From an uncultured Clostridia bacterium (GTDB lineage: Bacteria > Bacillota > Clostridia > Oscillospirales > Acutalibacteraceae), in contig CANRMJ010000005.1 of assembly GCA_947631705.1 (NCBI GenBank), positions 1 to 59,436 on the forward strand: 59,436 bases of DNA, given 5' to 3'. Within the stretch, counting starts at the first letter, position 1. Every line of letters begins with the position of its first letter. Below the pieces are notes generated by a model. It was not told where the DNA came from. It ran no database searches and saw only the letters and a program-made list of their open reading frames with translations. Positions 49,241-57,059 of this stretch are shown one piece after another. The position numbers and the translations under genes are program-made.

Positions 49241-49335
49241 CTCCAATCATATTTTAAATATTTATTTGTAAATTCTTGTAATTAACAGATGAAATTATAT
49301 AGCATTAGAAAACGCAAAGAAACAACCAAAAATAT

Positions 49336-50709
49336 TCAAGAAAAGCTATAAAATCTAATTCTTGACATCAACACTACGCACTCAACATGTGGGGTGCGGG
49401 GGAACATATCAACTGCTTTGAGCCGTTCCACGGCAAACCCTTTTTCACCAAGGATTGCCAGATCGCGGGCAAGAGTTGCGCTGTCGCACGAAACATAAAT
49501 AATGCGCTCCGCTCCCATATTGTCTATAATATCTAAAAGCTCAGACGAGCAGCCCTTTCGCGGCGGGTCGAGAATTATCAAATCGGGCTTTAAGCCTTTT
49601 TTCGCAATCTCCGCCGCTCCTGCCGACGCGTCCGCACAAATAAACGACGCATTATCTATATTATTTAACGCCGCGTTTTCGCGTGCGTTTTCTATTGCAG
49701 ACGGAACAATTTCTATTCCGACAAGTTTTCTGCACTTATCAGCAAGCGTAAGTCCTATCGTGCCCGCTCCGCAATACAGATCAACTACCGTTTCCTTGCC
49801 TTTAAGATTTGCAAATTCCGAAACTGTTTTATACAGCTTTTCGCACTGATCATGATTTATCTGATAAAAGCTGTTGGGCGATATCGCGAAACGCCGACCC
49901 AAAAGGACATCAAATATTTTGTCGCTGCCCCAAATAGTTTCGGTTTTATCGCCGAGAATAACATTTGTGTTTTTCCTGTTTATGTTCAGCACAACACTTT
50001 TAAGATTATCAAACGCCCGCTGCAAAAGGGAAACAAGATAATCCTTATCGGGAATATCGTTTGCGTTTATAACGGCGCAAGCCATAATCTCGCCCGTGCC
50101 GAACGCTTTTCTGAAATATATATGCCTTAATATTCCTTTGCCTGTTTTTTCGTTAAAAGATGTTATATTATTCTTTTCCGCCCACAGTTTAAAAGCGTTA
50201 AGCCCCTTTTCAAACTCTTCGGGCTGCAACCGGCACGAAAGGCAGGGAATAAGTCTGTGACTTTTATACGCGTAAAATCCGGCGGTGAACTGAGAATTTT
50301 CAATATTTACGGGATACTGCGCCTTGTTGCGGTATCGGTCAATATTGTCGGCGCCTATAATTTCCTCAACCTCCGCGTCAATATGACCTATTCTTTTTAC
50401 CGCGTCCTGCACTCTGCTTTTTTTATATTTAAGCTCCTCATCATAGGTCATATTACGAAAAGAACAGCCGCCGCATCTTTCCGAAACGGGGCAATCGGAA
50501 TTGATTCTGCTCTTTGATGGCTCAAGAACATTATCAATAATTCCTATCGCGTAATTATTGGATACTTTTATTATATGAGCCGATATTTTATCTCCGGGAA
50601 CAGCGCCGCGCACAAACACAGCCATGCCGTTAAAACGCCCGAGAGCGCTGCCTTCAGACGTAACGGAGTCTATGCACAATTCAATTTTATAATTCTTTTT
50701 AAGAACCAC
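49336..50709 (-). CDS. rlmD: 23S rRNA (uracil-C5)-methyltransferase, RlmD/RumA family
   Basis: About 457 aa. The TRAM domain starts YKIELCIDSVTSEGSALGRF. The [4Fe-4S] ligands are CPVSERCGGC and a later Cys in CLSCRLQPE. The SAM domain has VVDLYCGAGTIGLTLA and DPPRKGC; the catalytic Cys is in YVSCDSATLARDL. The start is probably GTG at 50709 with GGTGA at 5 bases; the frame is open to 50835, but that part overlaps the ATPase terminator. The exact uridine (747, 1939 or other) cannot be told. Confidence 0.88.
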   Translation of the reverse strand: MVLKKNYKIELCIDSVTSEGSALGRFNGMAVFVRGAVPGDKISAHIIKVSNNYAIGIIDNVLEPSKSRINSDCPVSERCGGCSFRNMTYDEELKYKKSRVQDAVKRIGHIDAEVEEIIGADNIDRYRNKAQYPVNIENSQFTAGFYAYKSHRLIPCLSCRLQPEEFEKGLNAFKLWAEKNNITSFNEKTGKGILRHIYFRKAFGTGEIMACAVINANDIPDKDYLVSLLQRAFDNLKSVVLNINRKNTNVILGDKTETIWGSDKIFDVLLGRRFAISPNSFYQINHDQCEKLYKTVSEFANLKGKETVVDLYCGAGTIGLTLADKCRKLVGIEIVPSAIENARENAALNNIDNASFICADASAGAAEIAKKGLKPDLIILDPPRKGCSSELLDIIDNMGAERIIYVSCDSATLARDLAILGEKGFAVERLKAVDMFPRTPHVECVVLMSRIRFYSFS

Positions 50710-50763
50710 CCGAATCACCGATAATATAATATCATATATAATTTTAAATATAAAGAAAAATTT

Positions 50764-50791
50764 AAAAGCGGCTCTCCTTTCGGAAAGCCGC
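50764..50791 (-). terminator. Terminator of the P-type ATPase gene
   Basis: GCGGCT (50768-50773) pairs with AGCCGC (50786-50791), with inner CC/GG pairs, followed on the minus strand by UUUU. Confidence 0.75.
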
Positions 50792-50824
50792 AAAATAACA
50801 CAAAAAACGGTTTTAGCTGCCTTT

Positions 50825-53464
50825 TTATTTTTCAATTTTTCTTTGAATCAGTTTAATTATTTCAACAATAGGAATCACCGAAATCGCGAGCCCCACCGAA
50901 ACTGCATATTCCGCCGCTGAAATTGACGCAAAATCAAACGCGTTTGCAAGGAACGGAACATAGATAACAACTGTTGAAAGAATAAAGCTAAGAATCATTG
51001 CTCCCGTTAAATACTTATTGTGCCCCTTCATCATAAATATCGAATCGCGCCTTGAACGCATATTAAATGAGTGGAACACTTCAGACAAGGAAAGCGTAAG
51101 GAATGCCATAGTCATACCGTTTTGGTGTATAAGCTCCTCGCTGCCTGTTGCCATTCTCGTTCCGAGCACATATGCAACAAGCGTGAGAACTGTTATCATA
51201 ACGCCCTGCCACGCAACGTCTATTCCCATTCCGCCTGCAAAAATACCGTCTTTGCTGCTCCGCGGAGGTCTGCTCATTATGCTTCCCTCGCCTTTTTCCA
51301 TGCCGAGCGCAAGAGCAGGAAAGCTATCCGTTATAAGATTTATCCATAAAAGGTGAACAGGTTCGAGAACCGTAAGACCAAACAGAGTTGCAACAAAAAT
51401 CGTTAACACCTCGGAAAGGTTTGACGAGAGCAAAAACTGAATTGATTTGCGTATATTATCATAAATTCTTCTGCCCTCTTCAATTGCTGAAACTATCGTT
51501 GCAAAGTTATCGTCCGCAAGCACCATATCGGCAACGTTTTTCGTAACGTCTGTTCCCGTTATACCCATTCCGACTCCGATATCCGCATTTTTGATTGACG
51601 GCGCGTCGTTTACTCCGTCGCCCGTCATAGCTGTGACCATTCCTCTGCTGCGCCATGCGTTAACTATTCTAACCTTGTGCTCGGGCTGAACGCGCGCATA
51701 AACGCTGTATTTTTCAATATTTTGATTAAGTTCCTCATCAGACATTTTATTTAACTCGGCGCCTGTAATTGCCTCCGAATCGTCGCTTATAATGCCGAGC
51801 TGCTTTGCGATTGCCGCGGCGGTATCTTTATGGTCGCCCGTAATCATTATAGGTCTGATACCCGCGTTTCTGCATTCCGCTATAGCGTCTACAACCTCAG
51901 GTCTTACAGGATCTATCATACCGGCAAGACCGATATAACAAAGCTCTTTTTCAAGAAATTCCGCCTCTTCGCTTTCGGGGATTTCGGAATAAGATTTCAT
52001 AGCGACACAGAGAACTCTAAGCGCTCTGTCTGCCATTTCCTTGTTTTGATTGAGAATATCAGCTCTTATTTCATCGGTCATTTCCACTCTTTTGCCGTCT
52101 ATAAACGCCTGTGTGCAGCGCTCAAGAACAACATCGGGCGCGCCCTTTGTGTATTGCACATAACCTTTGCCCACAGATTCGTGAACTGTTGACATCATTT
52201 TGCGCATAGAATCAAACGGCGCCTCGGCAACGCGCGGAAATTCATTTTCAAGATCATATTTAGGCATATCAAGCTTTTTTGCCCATTCAACAAGCGCCGC
52301 CTCAGTCGGCTCGCCCTTAACAACGCCGTCTTCAAGTGTTGCATCCGAACAAAGAGCCATTGCCTGCGCGATAAGACTTTCATTTTCTCCCCTGTAATCA
52401 ACAACCGTCATTTTGTTTTGGGTGAGAGTGCCGGTTTTATCCGAGCATATAATCTGAGTGCAGCCAAGAGTTTCAACAGCCGTAAGTCTTCGTATAACGG
52501 CGTTGCGCTTACTCATTTTTGTTACACCGATTGAAAGAACGATCGTAACAACGGCTGCCAGACCCTCAGGTATCGCCGCAACGGCAAGCGAAACGGCAAC
52601 CATAAATGTGCCGAGCAGGCTGTCAAACGAGATTCCCACACCCGAAATCAAGCTGCGTATAACGTCAAGTGCGAAAATAAATACGCAAATTCCGAGTACG
52701 AGGAAAGACAGTACCTTTGAAAGCTGATTAAGCTTGATTTGCAGAGGAGTATCCCCCTCCTTGGAATCGTTGAGCGCGTCTGCGATTTTGCCCATTTCGG
52801 TATCCATTCCCGTGGCAACAACAACAGCCTTTCCGTGCCCGTAAACAACGTTTGAGCCCATATAGCACATATTTTTTCTGTCGCCGAGCGGAACATCATC
52901 TGAGCCTTCGGGATTTATGCGTTCGGAATGCTTGCTCACGGGCACCGATTCCCCGGTGAGAGCCGCCTCTTCAATCTTCATAGACGCGCTGGAAATAATT
53001 CGGCAATCCGCCGGAACGCTGTCTCCGGCTTCAAGAGAAATAATATCGCCGACAACTAAATCCTCGGAACGAATCGTTTCAAGCTTTCCGTCCCTTATAA
53101 CATGGCTCGTTGCGGCCGCAATCTCTTGGAGCGCCTCTATTGCCTTTTCCGCTTTTGATTCCTGATAAACGCCGAGAATCGAATTGAGAATTACAACAAA
53201 CATAATTATAATTACGTCTGAAGGGAATTCACTTTGATAAACGGATGTGATTGCCGAAACAACCGCCGCAACAATCAGTATGATTATCATGGGGTCTGCA
53301 AGCTGCGACAAAAAGCGGTGAATCAAGCTCTCTTTTTTAGCCTCTTTCAGCTTATTCTTGCCGTTTTTTTCAAGGCGCGAAGCCGCTTCAGCTGCCGACA
53401 GACCGTTTTCGCAAGTTTTGTTTTCATTCAAAACTTCCTCTGCGTTTCTTAGATACTCCTTCAT
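50825..53464 (-). CDS. P-type cation-transporting ATPase (P2A, Ca2+/Mn2+ type)
   Basis: 879 aa, about ten membrane helices. TGES at 170-173, PEGL in M4 at 299-302 (cation site), phosphorylated Asp-342 in CSDKTGTLT, and MTGDGVNDAPSIKNADIGVG (hinge). N-terminal cation ATPase domain is included. The sequence is of the SERCA/PMCA-like bacterial group that exports Ca2+ or Mn2+. A candidate Mn2+ riboswitch lies upstream on the same strand, which favours Mn2+ export. AGGGGG precedes the ATG. The 5' leader between riboswitch and gene holds a tandem repeat array. Confidence 0.92.
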   Translation of the reverse strand: MKEYLRNAEEVLNENKTCENGLSAAEAASRLEKNGKNKLKEAKKESLIHRFLSQLADPMIIILIVAAVVSAITSVYQSEFPSDVIIIMFVVILNSILGVYQESKAEKAIEALQEIAAATSHVIRDGKLETIRSEDLVVGDIISLEAGDSVPADCRIISSASMKIEEAALTGESVPVSKHSERINPEGSDDVPLGDRKNMCYMGSNVVYGHGKAVVVATGMDTEMGKIADALNDSKEGDTPLQIKLNQLSKVLSFLVLGICVFIFALDVIRSLISGVGISFDSLLGTFMVAVSLAVAAIPEGLAAVVTIVLSIGVTKMSKRNAVIRRLTAVETLGCTQIICSDKTGTLTQNKMTVVDYRGENESLIAQAMALCSDATLEDGVVKGEPTEAALVEWAKKLDMPKYDLENEFPRVAEAPFDSMRKMMSTVHESVGKGYVQYTKGAPDVVLERCTQAFIDGKRVEMTDEIRADILNQNKEMADRALRVLCVAMKSYSEIPESEEAEFLEKELCYIGLAGMIDPVRPEVVDAIAECRNAGIRPIMITGDHKDTAAAIAKQLGIISDDSEAITGAELNKMSDEELNQNIEKYSVYARVQPEHKVRIVNAWRSRGMVTAMTGDGVNDAPSIKNADIGVGMGITGTDVTKNVADMVLADDNFATIVSAIEEGRRIYDNIRKSIQFLLSSNLSEVLTIFVATLFGLTVLEPVHLLWINLITDSFPALALGMEKGEGSIMSRPPRSSKDGIFAGGMGIDVAWQGVMITVLTLVAYVLGTRMATGSEELIHQNGMTMAFLTLSLSEVFHSFNMRSRRDSIFMMKGHNKYLTGAMILSFILSTVVIYVPFLANAFDFASISAAEYAVSVGLAISVIPIVEIIKLIQRKIEK

Positions 53465-53541
53465 AAAATCCCCCTGTTTCTTTAAAAAAATCTATAATAT
53501 TTCGGTGCTTTGCTCACACTTAAAACGAAAGGTGAATATGT

Positions 53542-53831
53542 GCCTGCAAAGGCGGAAACATCTTTTCAAATGTTTAATCGAGGGCATCGCCCGAACATCA
53601 ACATTTGTTAAGGGCGCAGCCCGTTTCAGGGGGAGTTTATGGCTCCCGCTGAAAAAAGGTGTTTTCGCCGCCTGCAAAGGCGGAAACATCTTTTCAAATG
53701 TTTAATCGAGGGCATCGCCCGAACATCAACATTTGTTAAGGGCGCAGCCCGTTTCAGTGGGAGTTCATGACTCCCGCTGAAAAAAAGGTGTTTTCGCCGC
53801 CTATAGAGGCGGAAACATCTTTTCAAATGTT
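53542..53831. repeat. Tandem array of 128/129-bp structured repeat
   Basis: Two complete units (53542-53669, 53670-53798) and the first 33 bases of a third. Each unit contains several small palindromes: CCGCC/GGCGG, AAACAT/ATGTTT, GGGC/GCCC twice, and GGGAGT/ACTCCC. Between copies, differences in the last stem keep pairing (a GT pair in one, AT in the other) and loops vary (TGCAAA versus TATAGA). Blocks recur at 7521, 48616 and, degraded, at 15289. Confidence 0.88.
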
Positions 53832-53836
53832 ATAAA

Positions 53837-53875
53837 CAATAAAACTCGTATATAGTATTTCTACTACATACGAGT
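53837..53875 (-). terminator. Riboswitch terminator hairpin
   Basis: On the minus strand a 14-bp stem (53875-53862 with 53857-53844, one G-U pair) with a GAAA tetraloop is followed by UUUUAUU. Its 5' arm overlaps the 3' strand of the aptamer P1 stem (53874-53869), so the two structures exclude each other. Confidence 0.8.
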
Positions 53876-53956
53876 CTCATTCTTAAAAACTAAACCAGCC
53901 CTTATAGGACATGATGTTGACTTAGCTCGTGCAACGCACGGAATTACTCCCTCATA
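53869..53956 (-). ncRNA. Candidate yybP-ykoY (manganese) riboswitch aptamer
   Basis: Minus-strand RNA: P1 strand UAUGAG (53956-53951) pairs with CUCGUA (53874-53869). Next to it is GAGGGAGUA, like the conserved L1 GGGGAGUAG. A small stem CGUGC/GCACG follows, then a longer arm with CUAAGUCAACA and CUGGUUUAG, in the place of GUCGUCA and CGGCUUUG in known aptamers. A strong promoter lies upstream, a terminator shares the P1 strand, and the downstream gene is a P-type cation ATPase, a known partner. Mn2+ binding would stabilise P1 and block termination (ON switch). The call rests on pattern and context. Confidence 0.75.
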
Positions 53957-53965
53957 AGCTATTTT

Positions 53966-53994
53966 ATTATACCATAAACCGGAAAAACAGTCAA
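53966..53994 (-). promoter_or_regulatory. Promoter of riboswitch-ATPase transcript
   Basis: TTGACT (53994-53989), a 17-base spacer and TATAAT (53971-53966) preceded by an extended TGG. It drives minus-strand transcription through the riboswitch. Confidence 0.85.
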
Positions 53995-54022
53995 TTAATA
54001 TAATTAATAATTTACAGGATTT

Positions 54023-55240
54023 TTACTTTTTATCTATCTGTTTTGAATATTTTGCAAGATAAACCGTTCTCATAAGGAAACACTCCGCTTTTGGAACATA
54101 GTGGGGGCGGTTGAAAATATCAACGTCTATAACAGCGGCGCAGCCCTTATCCATAATAATTTCAAGAGCCTGCATATCGCCGTCATTATTGCCTGTAATA
54201 AGCGCGCCGTTGCCCTGAACAAGAACAGCGTTGCGGCTCACCGCCGCCTTTGCGATTTCTGTGGCGCAGAAATCAGTGTCTCCGTCTATCCACGGGCAGC
54301 ACTTAACATCAAGACCTACTATCTGAGCAAAATCATCTATCATTGGGAGCATTGTTTCACCCAAACAGGATACGGCAATAACATCGGGAGATGTGAGCTG
54401 CTTAATCATTGAGCAATCCTGTGTCAGATAAATCATTTTGTGAATCTTTGCACATTTCGGAGCAATGCCGTTGATTCCGAGCCCGGTTTCCATATCAACG
54501 TCTACCGATTCTCCGCCAACGGTAATCGTGAAAATATTTCCGTTTCTTACAGACGAGCCGAGATCGCAGATTTCATCGGGCATACTGCCTGCCGATTTTT
54601 TATTGAGAAAATAATTTCTCTTGCCGTCTTCGGAATATATTTTTTCCCATGAATGGCGAAGATAATTATCCTTGATAACCTTTTCGCAGCACTTTTCAAG
54701 AGCGTCCGCAATTTCAAAAGCCTGCTCGTATGTGTCGCCCATACAGAGTGCGCCGTGATGCATAAGCATAATGGCGCGGCAGCCGGGATTCATCATAATG
54801 CACATTTCCACTTTTTTGCGCAGAGAATTCGTGGTGGACATCGCATAATCCGCCGTGGGCACTTTATCTCCCAAAACGTCTTTAAACTCACTGTAAACAT
54901 TTCGGATTTCCATGCCCGTAATGCTTACGATTGTTGCAGCTTTCTGATGCGTGTGGATAACGAAATCAACTGTTGGGTGATGCCTGTACGCGGCTGCGTG
55001 AACGCCTTTTTCGGACGAAGGCTTTATATCTCCCTCGTATGAGCAATCCTCAATATTAACAACAACGATTTCCTCAGGTGTTAAATCCTCATATGCTCTG
55101 CCCGACGGAGTGATAACAAACTGAGTATCTGAAATACGCGCGGAAACATTGCCCCACGTGCGTGCAATAAGACCCGTTTCAACGAGCTTTTTTCCTGCCT
55201 CAACAACTAATTTCTTTGCTTCTTCAATTTCGTAAGCCAT
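54023..55240 (-). CDS. Class II aldolase/adducin protein with degenerate second domain
   Basis: 405 aa, roughly twice a normal class II aldolase. The first 195 residues keep active-site features: TWGNVSARI, VITPSGRAYEDL, KPSSEKGVH (catalytic Glu), VIHTHQKAATI (two His ligands) and LMHHGALCMGDT (third His). The second half, ending VQGNGALITGNNDGDMQALE, has the same order but lacks the metal-binding His residues. The enzyme should cleave a phosphorylated ketose or sugar-acid. It is second in the operon behind the aminotransferase; an intercistronic hairpin separates them. Substrate unknown. Confidence 0.8.
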   Translation of the reverse strand: MAYEIEEAKKLVVEAGKKLVETGLIARTWGNVSARISDTQFVITPSGRAYEDLTPEEIVVVNIEDCSYEGDIKPSSEKGVHAAAYRHHPTVDFVIHTHQKAATIVSITGMEIRNVYSEFKDVLGDKVPTADYAMSTTNSLRKKVEMCIMMNPGCRAIMLMHHGALCMGDTYEQAFEIADALEKCCEKVIKDNYLRHSWEKIYSEDGKRNYFLNKKSAGSMPDEICDLGSSVRNGNIFTITVGGESVDVDMETGLGINGIAPKCAKIHKMIYLTQDCSMIKQLTSPDVIAVSCLGETMLPMIDDFAQIVGLDVKCCPWIDGDTDFCATEIAKAAVSRNAVLVQGNGALITGNNDGDMQALEIIMDKGCAAVIDVDIFNRPHYVPKAECFLMRTVYLAKYSKQIDKK

Positions 55241-55276
55241 AATTTTCCCCCTATTACTTATCTGACAGTTGGATAA

Positions 55277-55296
55277 AGGGCGGCGTCAGCCGCCCT
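55277..55296 (-). promoter_or_regulatory. Intercistronic hairpin
   Basis: AGGGCGGC (55277-55284) pairs with GCCGCCCT (55289-55296), 4-base loop. On the minus strand it is followed by only UUUA, so it may act as an mRNA stabiliser or partial attenuator between aminotransferase and aldolase genes. Confidence 0.5.
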
Positions 55297-55307
55297 GTTT
55301 TGTTTAA

Positions 55308-56792
55308 TTATTCGCCGATTTTCTCGCACTGTGAAAGCACTCTGTCGAAACGGCGGATGCATTCGTCTATATCTTCCTCTGTGTATGCGCTTGATGTGTA
55401 AAGACGTGAGCCTGCAAGAGTTACAAGACCCTCTGCCATATAGGCGGCACCCATATACTGCATTTCCGTTTGGCGGATACCTGTTTCTTTAAGAGTGTGC
55501 GGAATTGTCCACGGTCTTTTCCAATCAACCTTGAAATGCATTGTTGCAACGGTATGAAGATGACAAACAGAACCGATATTATAGCAAACAAACGGAAGAT
55601 TGTATTTTTTGATTGATTCATTAATTCCCTTAACAAGGCGGTCTGCCATCTGACCGGCTTTTTGGCAGGCGTTTCTCTTTTCGATTTCGCAGATAACGGT
55701 ATAGCCCGCGCAGCATGAAATAGGAGTTGCCGCCATAGTGCCTCCGCACATAGCCTTGTGGATTTTCTTGCCCTCAGCCTTATCAAGACCGGCGCCGAGA
55801 TACTTCATAACCTCTCTGTGACCGCCGATTCCGCCCGCTCCGGGATAACCGCCGGCAATAATTTTTCCGAAGATTGTAATATCTGGATCTATTCCGTAGT
55901 AGCCCTGAGCGCCGGAAAGTCCGATACGGAAACCGCTAACAACCTCGTCGCAAACGAGAAGCGCGCCATACTTGCGGCAAAGCGCCTGAACACCCTTGGG
56001 GAAGTCCTTATCAACGGGACGTGTTGCCGATTCGGGTCCGATAGGCTCAATGAATACGGCTGCGGTGCCGCCGCGGAATTTATTGATTATAAGCTTTTTC
56101 TCAAGCGATTTAAGGTCGTTCGGGAAGAACTCCTGCGTGTGCTTGAATACGAACATCGGAACGCCGTGTGACTGAAGATTGAGTGTTCCGGGAACACGCA
56201 TACCCCACGCAAGCTGATCTGACCAGCCGTGATAAGCGCCGCCCATTTTTATAATGTTTTTATGACCCGTGGCAAGACGTGCAACACGAACAGCACACAT
56301 ACAAGCCTCTGTGCCCGAGCCGAGCATACGGAACATCTCAACAGACGGAACGCATTCTGAAATCTTCTTTGCGAGTTTATATTCATACGGATGGAAAAGA
56401 CCTGTTGAGGGACCGCAATCATCAAGAAGTTCCTTTACCTTTTCCTTTACAACATCATCGTTTGAACCAATGATTGTGGGGCCGCCGGCCTGAAGAAAGT
56501 CATAATACTCGTTTCCGTCAACGTCGTAAAGCCTATTTCCCTTTGCCTTAACCATAACGATCGGGAAAGGATAGTTAAAAGCAAGATTGTGCTGAACACC
56601 GCCGGGAATAATGTTTTTTGCCTCTTCAATCTGCTCTTTGGATTTTTTGCATTTCTTATCAAAATACTCTTCCTCATATTTTTTGAGGGCATCTCTGTTG
56701 ATAGAATAAATCGGCTTTTTAATAAGCGCGTCAAGCTGAGCAGTAAGTATTGTTGCGTCGGGATACTCTGAAATCGCGAATCTTGTATCCAT
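55308..56792 (-). CDS. Class III aminotransferase (glutamate-1-semialdehyde aminomutase-like)
   Basis: 494 aa PLP enzyme. Core: IIPGGVQHNLAFNYPFPIVM, FRMLGSGTEACMCAVRVARL, GGAYHGWSDQ, VCDEVVSGFRIGLSG (Asp contacting the pyridine N) and PDITIFGKIIAGGYPGAGGI (Schiff-base Lys). It has an N-terminal helical extension of about 60 residues. hem genes are absent here, so a catabolic transaminase or aminomutase on a sugar-derived aldehyde is more likely than haem synthesis. AAGGAGG precedes the ATG. It is the first gene of an operon with the aldolase, under a palindromic operator and divergent from tetR. Confidence 0.87.
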   Translation of the reverse strand: MDTRFAISEYPDATILTAQLDALIKKPIYSINRDALKKYEEEYFDKKCKKSKEQIEEAKNIIPGGVQHNLAFNYPFPIVMVKAKGNRLYDVDGNEYYDFLQAGGPTIIGSNDDVVKEKVKELLDDCGPSTGLFHPYEYKLAKKISECVPSVEMFRMLGSGTEACMCAVRVARLATGHKNIIKMGGAYHGWSDQLAWGMRVPGTLNLQSHGVPMFVFKHTQEFFPNDLKSLEKKLIINKFRGGTAAVFIEPIGPESATRPVDKDFPKGVQALCRKYGALLVCDEVVSGFRIGLSGAQGYYGIDPDITIFGKIIAGGYPGAGGIGGHREVMKYLGAGLDKAEGKKIHKAMCGGTMAATPISCCAGYTVICEIEKRNACQKAGQMADRLVKGINESIKKYNLPFVCYNIGSVCHLHTVATMHFKVDWKRPWTIPHTLKETGIRQTEMQYMGAAYMAEGLVTLAGSRLYTSSAYTEEDIDECIRRFDRVLSQCEKIGE

Positions 56793-56812
56793 ATAATTTC
56801 CTCCTTAATGTG

Positions 56813-56828
56813 GTGAGCCGCCGCTCAC
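56813..56828. promoter_or_regulatory. Palindrome upstream of the aminotransferase SD
   Basis: GTGAGC (56813-56818) and GCTCAC (56823-56828), 4-base spacer. It lies between the operator and the ribosome site and may be a second operator or an mRNA hairpin. Confidence 0.45.
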
Positions 56829-56838
56829 TTTTATATTG

Positions 56839-56856
56839 TGAGTGAGGATTCACTCA
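56839..56856. promoter_or_regulatory. Probable TetR operator
   Basis: TGAGTGA-GGAT-TCACTCA, a perfect 7-bp-arm palindrome, located at about +6 to +23 of the aminotransferase transcript and 200 bases upstream of tetR. The form fits TetR/AcrR-family operators. Confidence 0.7.
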
Positions 56857-56868
56857 AATTACACTTTA

Positions 56869-56896
56869 AGTATATCACTTTTAAACGATTTGTCAA
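56869..56896 (-). promoter_or_regulatory. Promoter of the aminotransferase-aldolase operon
   Basis: TTGACA (56896-56891), a 16-base spacer with extended TGA and TATACT (56874-56869) on the minus strand, just upstream of the palindromic operator. Confidence 0.75.
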
Positions 56897-57007
56897 ATCA
56901 ATAATTAATTTATTTTGTGAATTTCGCTCTTGATTATTGCAGTGAAAATAATTTTATGTTAGTATAATTGCAGTATATTTATTCTGCCGAAAGGGAATTT
57001 GTGCCAC

Positions 57008-57039
57008 TTGCACAAAAAGGATTTTCAGCGTTTGTGCAA
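57008..57039 (+). promoter_or_regulatory. Inverted repeat in the tetR leader
   Basis: TTGCACAAA (57008-57016) and TTTGTGCAA (57031-57039), 14-base spacer. A TATAAT at 56963-56968 is a likely -10 box upstream. The hairpin sits about 20 bases before the tetR ATG, which lacks a clear SD. It could be an operator or a translation-affecting hairpin. Confidence 0.5.
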
Positions 57040-57059
57040 AGCTACAAAATTGAAAAAAT

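Noticed and set aside
50710-50835. Longer N-terminus for RlmD
   Set aside because: It would run through the ATPase terminator and lacks TRAM-family similarity; a GTG with SD at 50709 fits better.
53626-53826. Two minus-strand frames of about 65 codons that resemble each other (KRAAPLTNVDVRAMPSIKHL)
   Set aside because: They are translations of the 128-bp repeat itself, so their similarity reflects DNA repetition and not a protein family; no ribosome sites.
53542-53831. CRISPR array at the tandem repeats
   Set aside because: Units are contiguous 128-129 bp copies with no spacers, and no cas genes are present.
53883-53912. A 9-codon ORF inside the riboswitch (ATG TCC TAT ...)
   Set aside because: No SD, and the bases fall in conserved aptamer positions; better explained as RNA structure.
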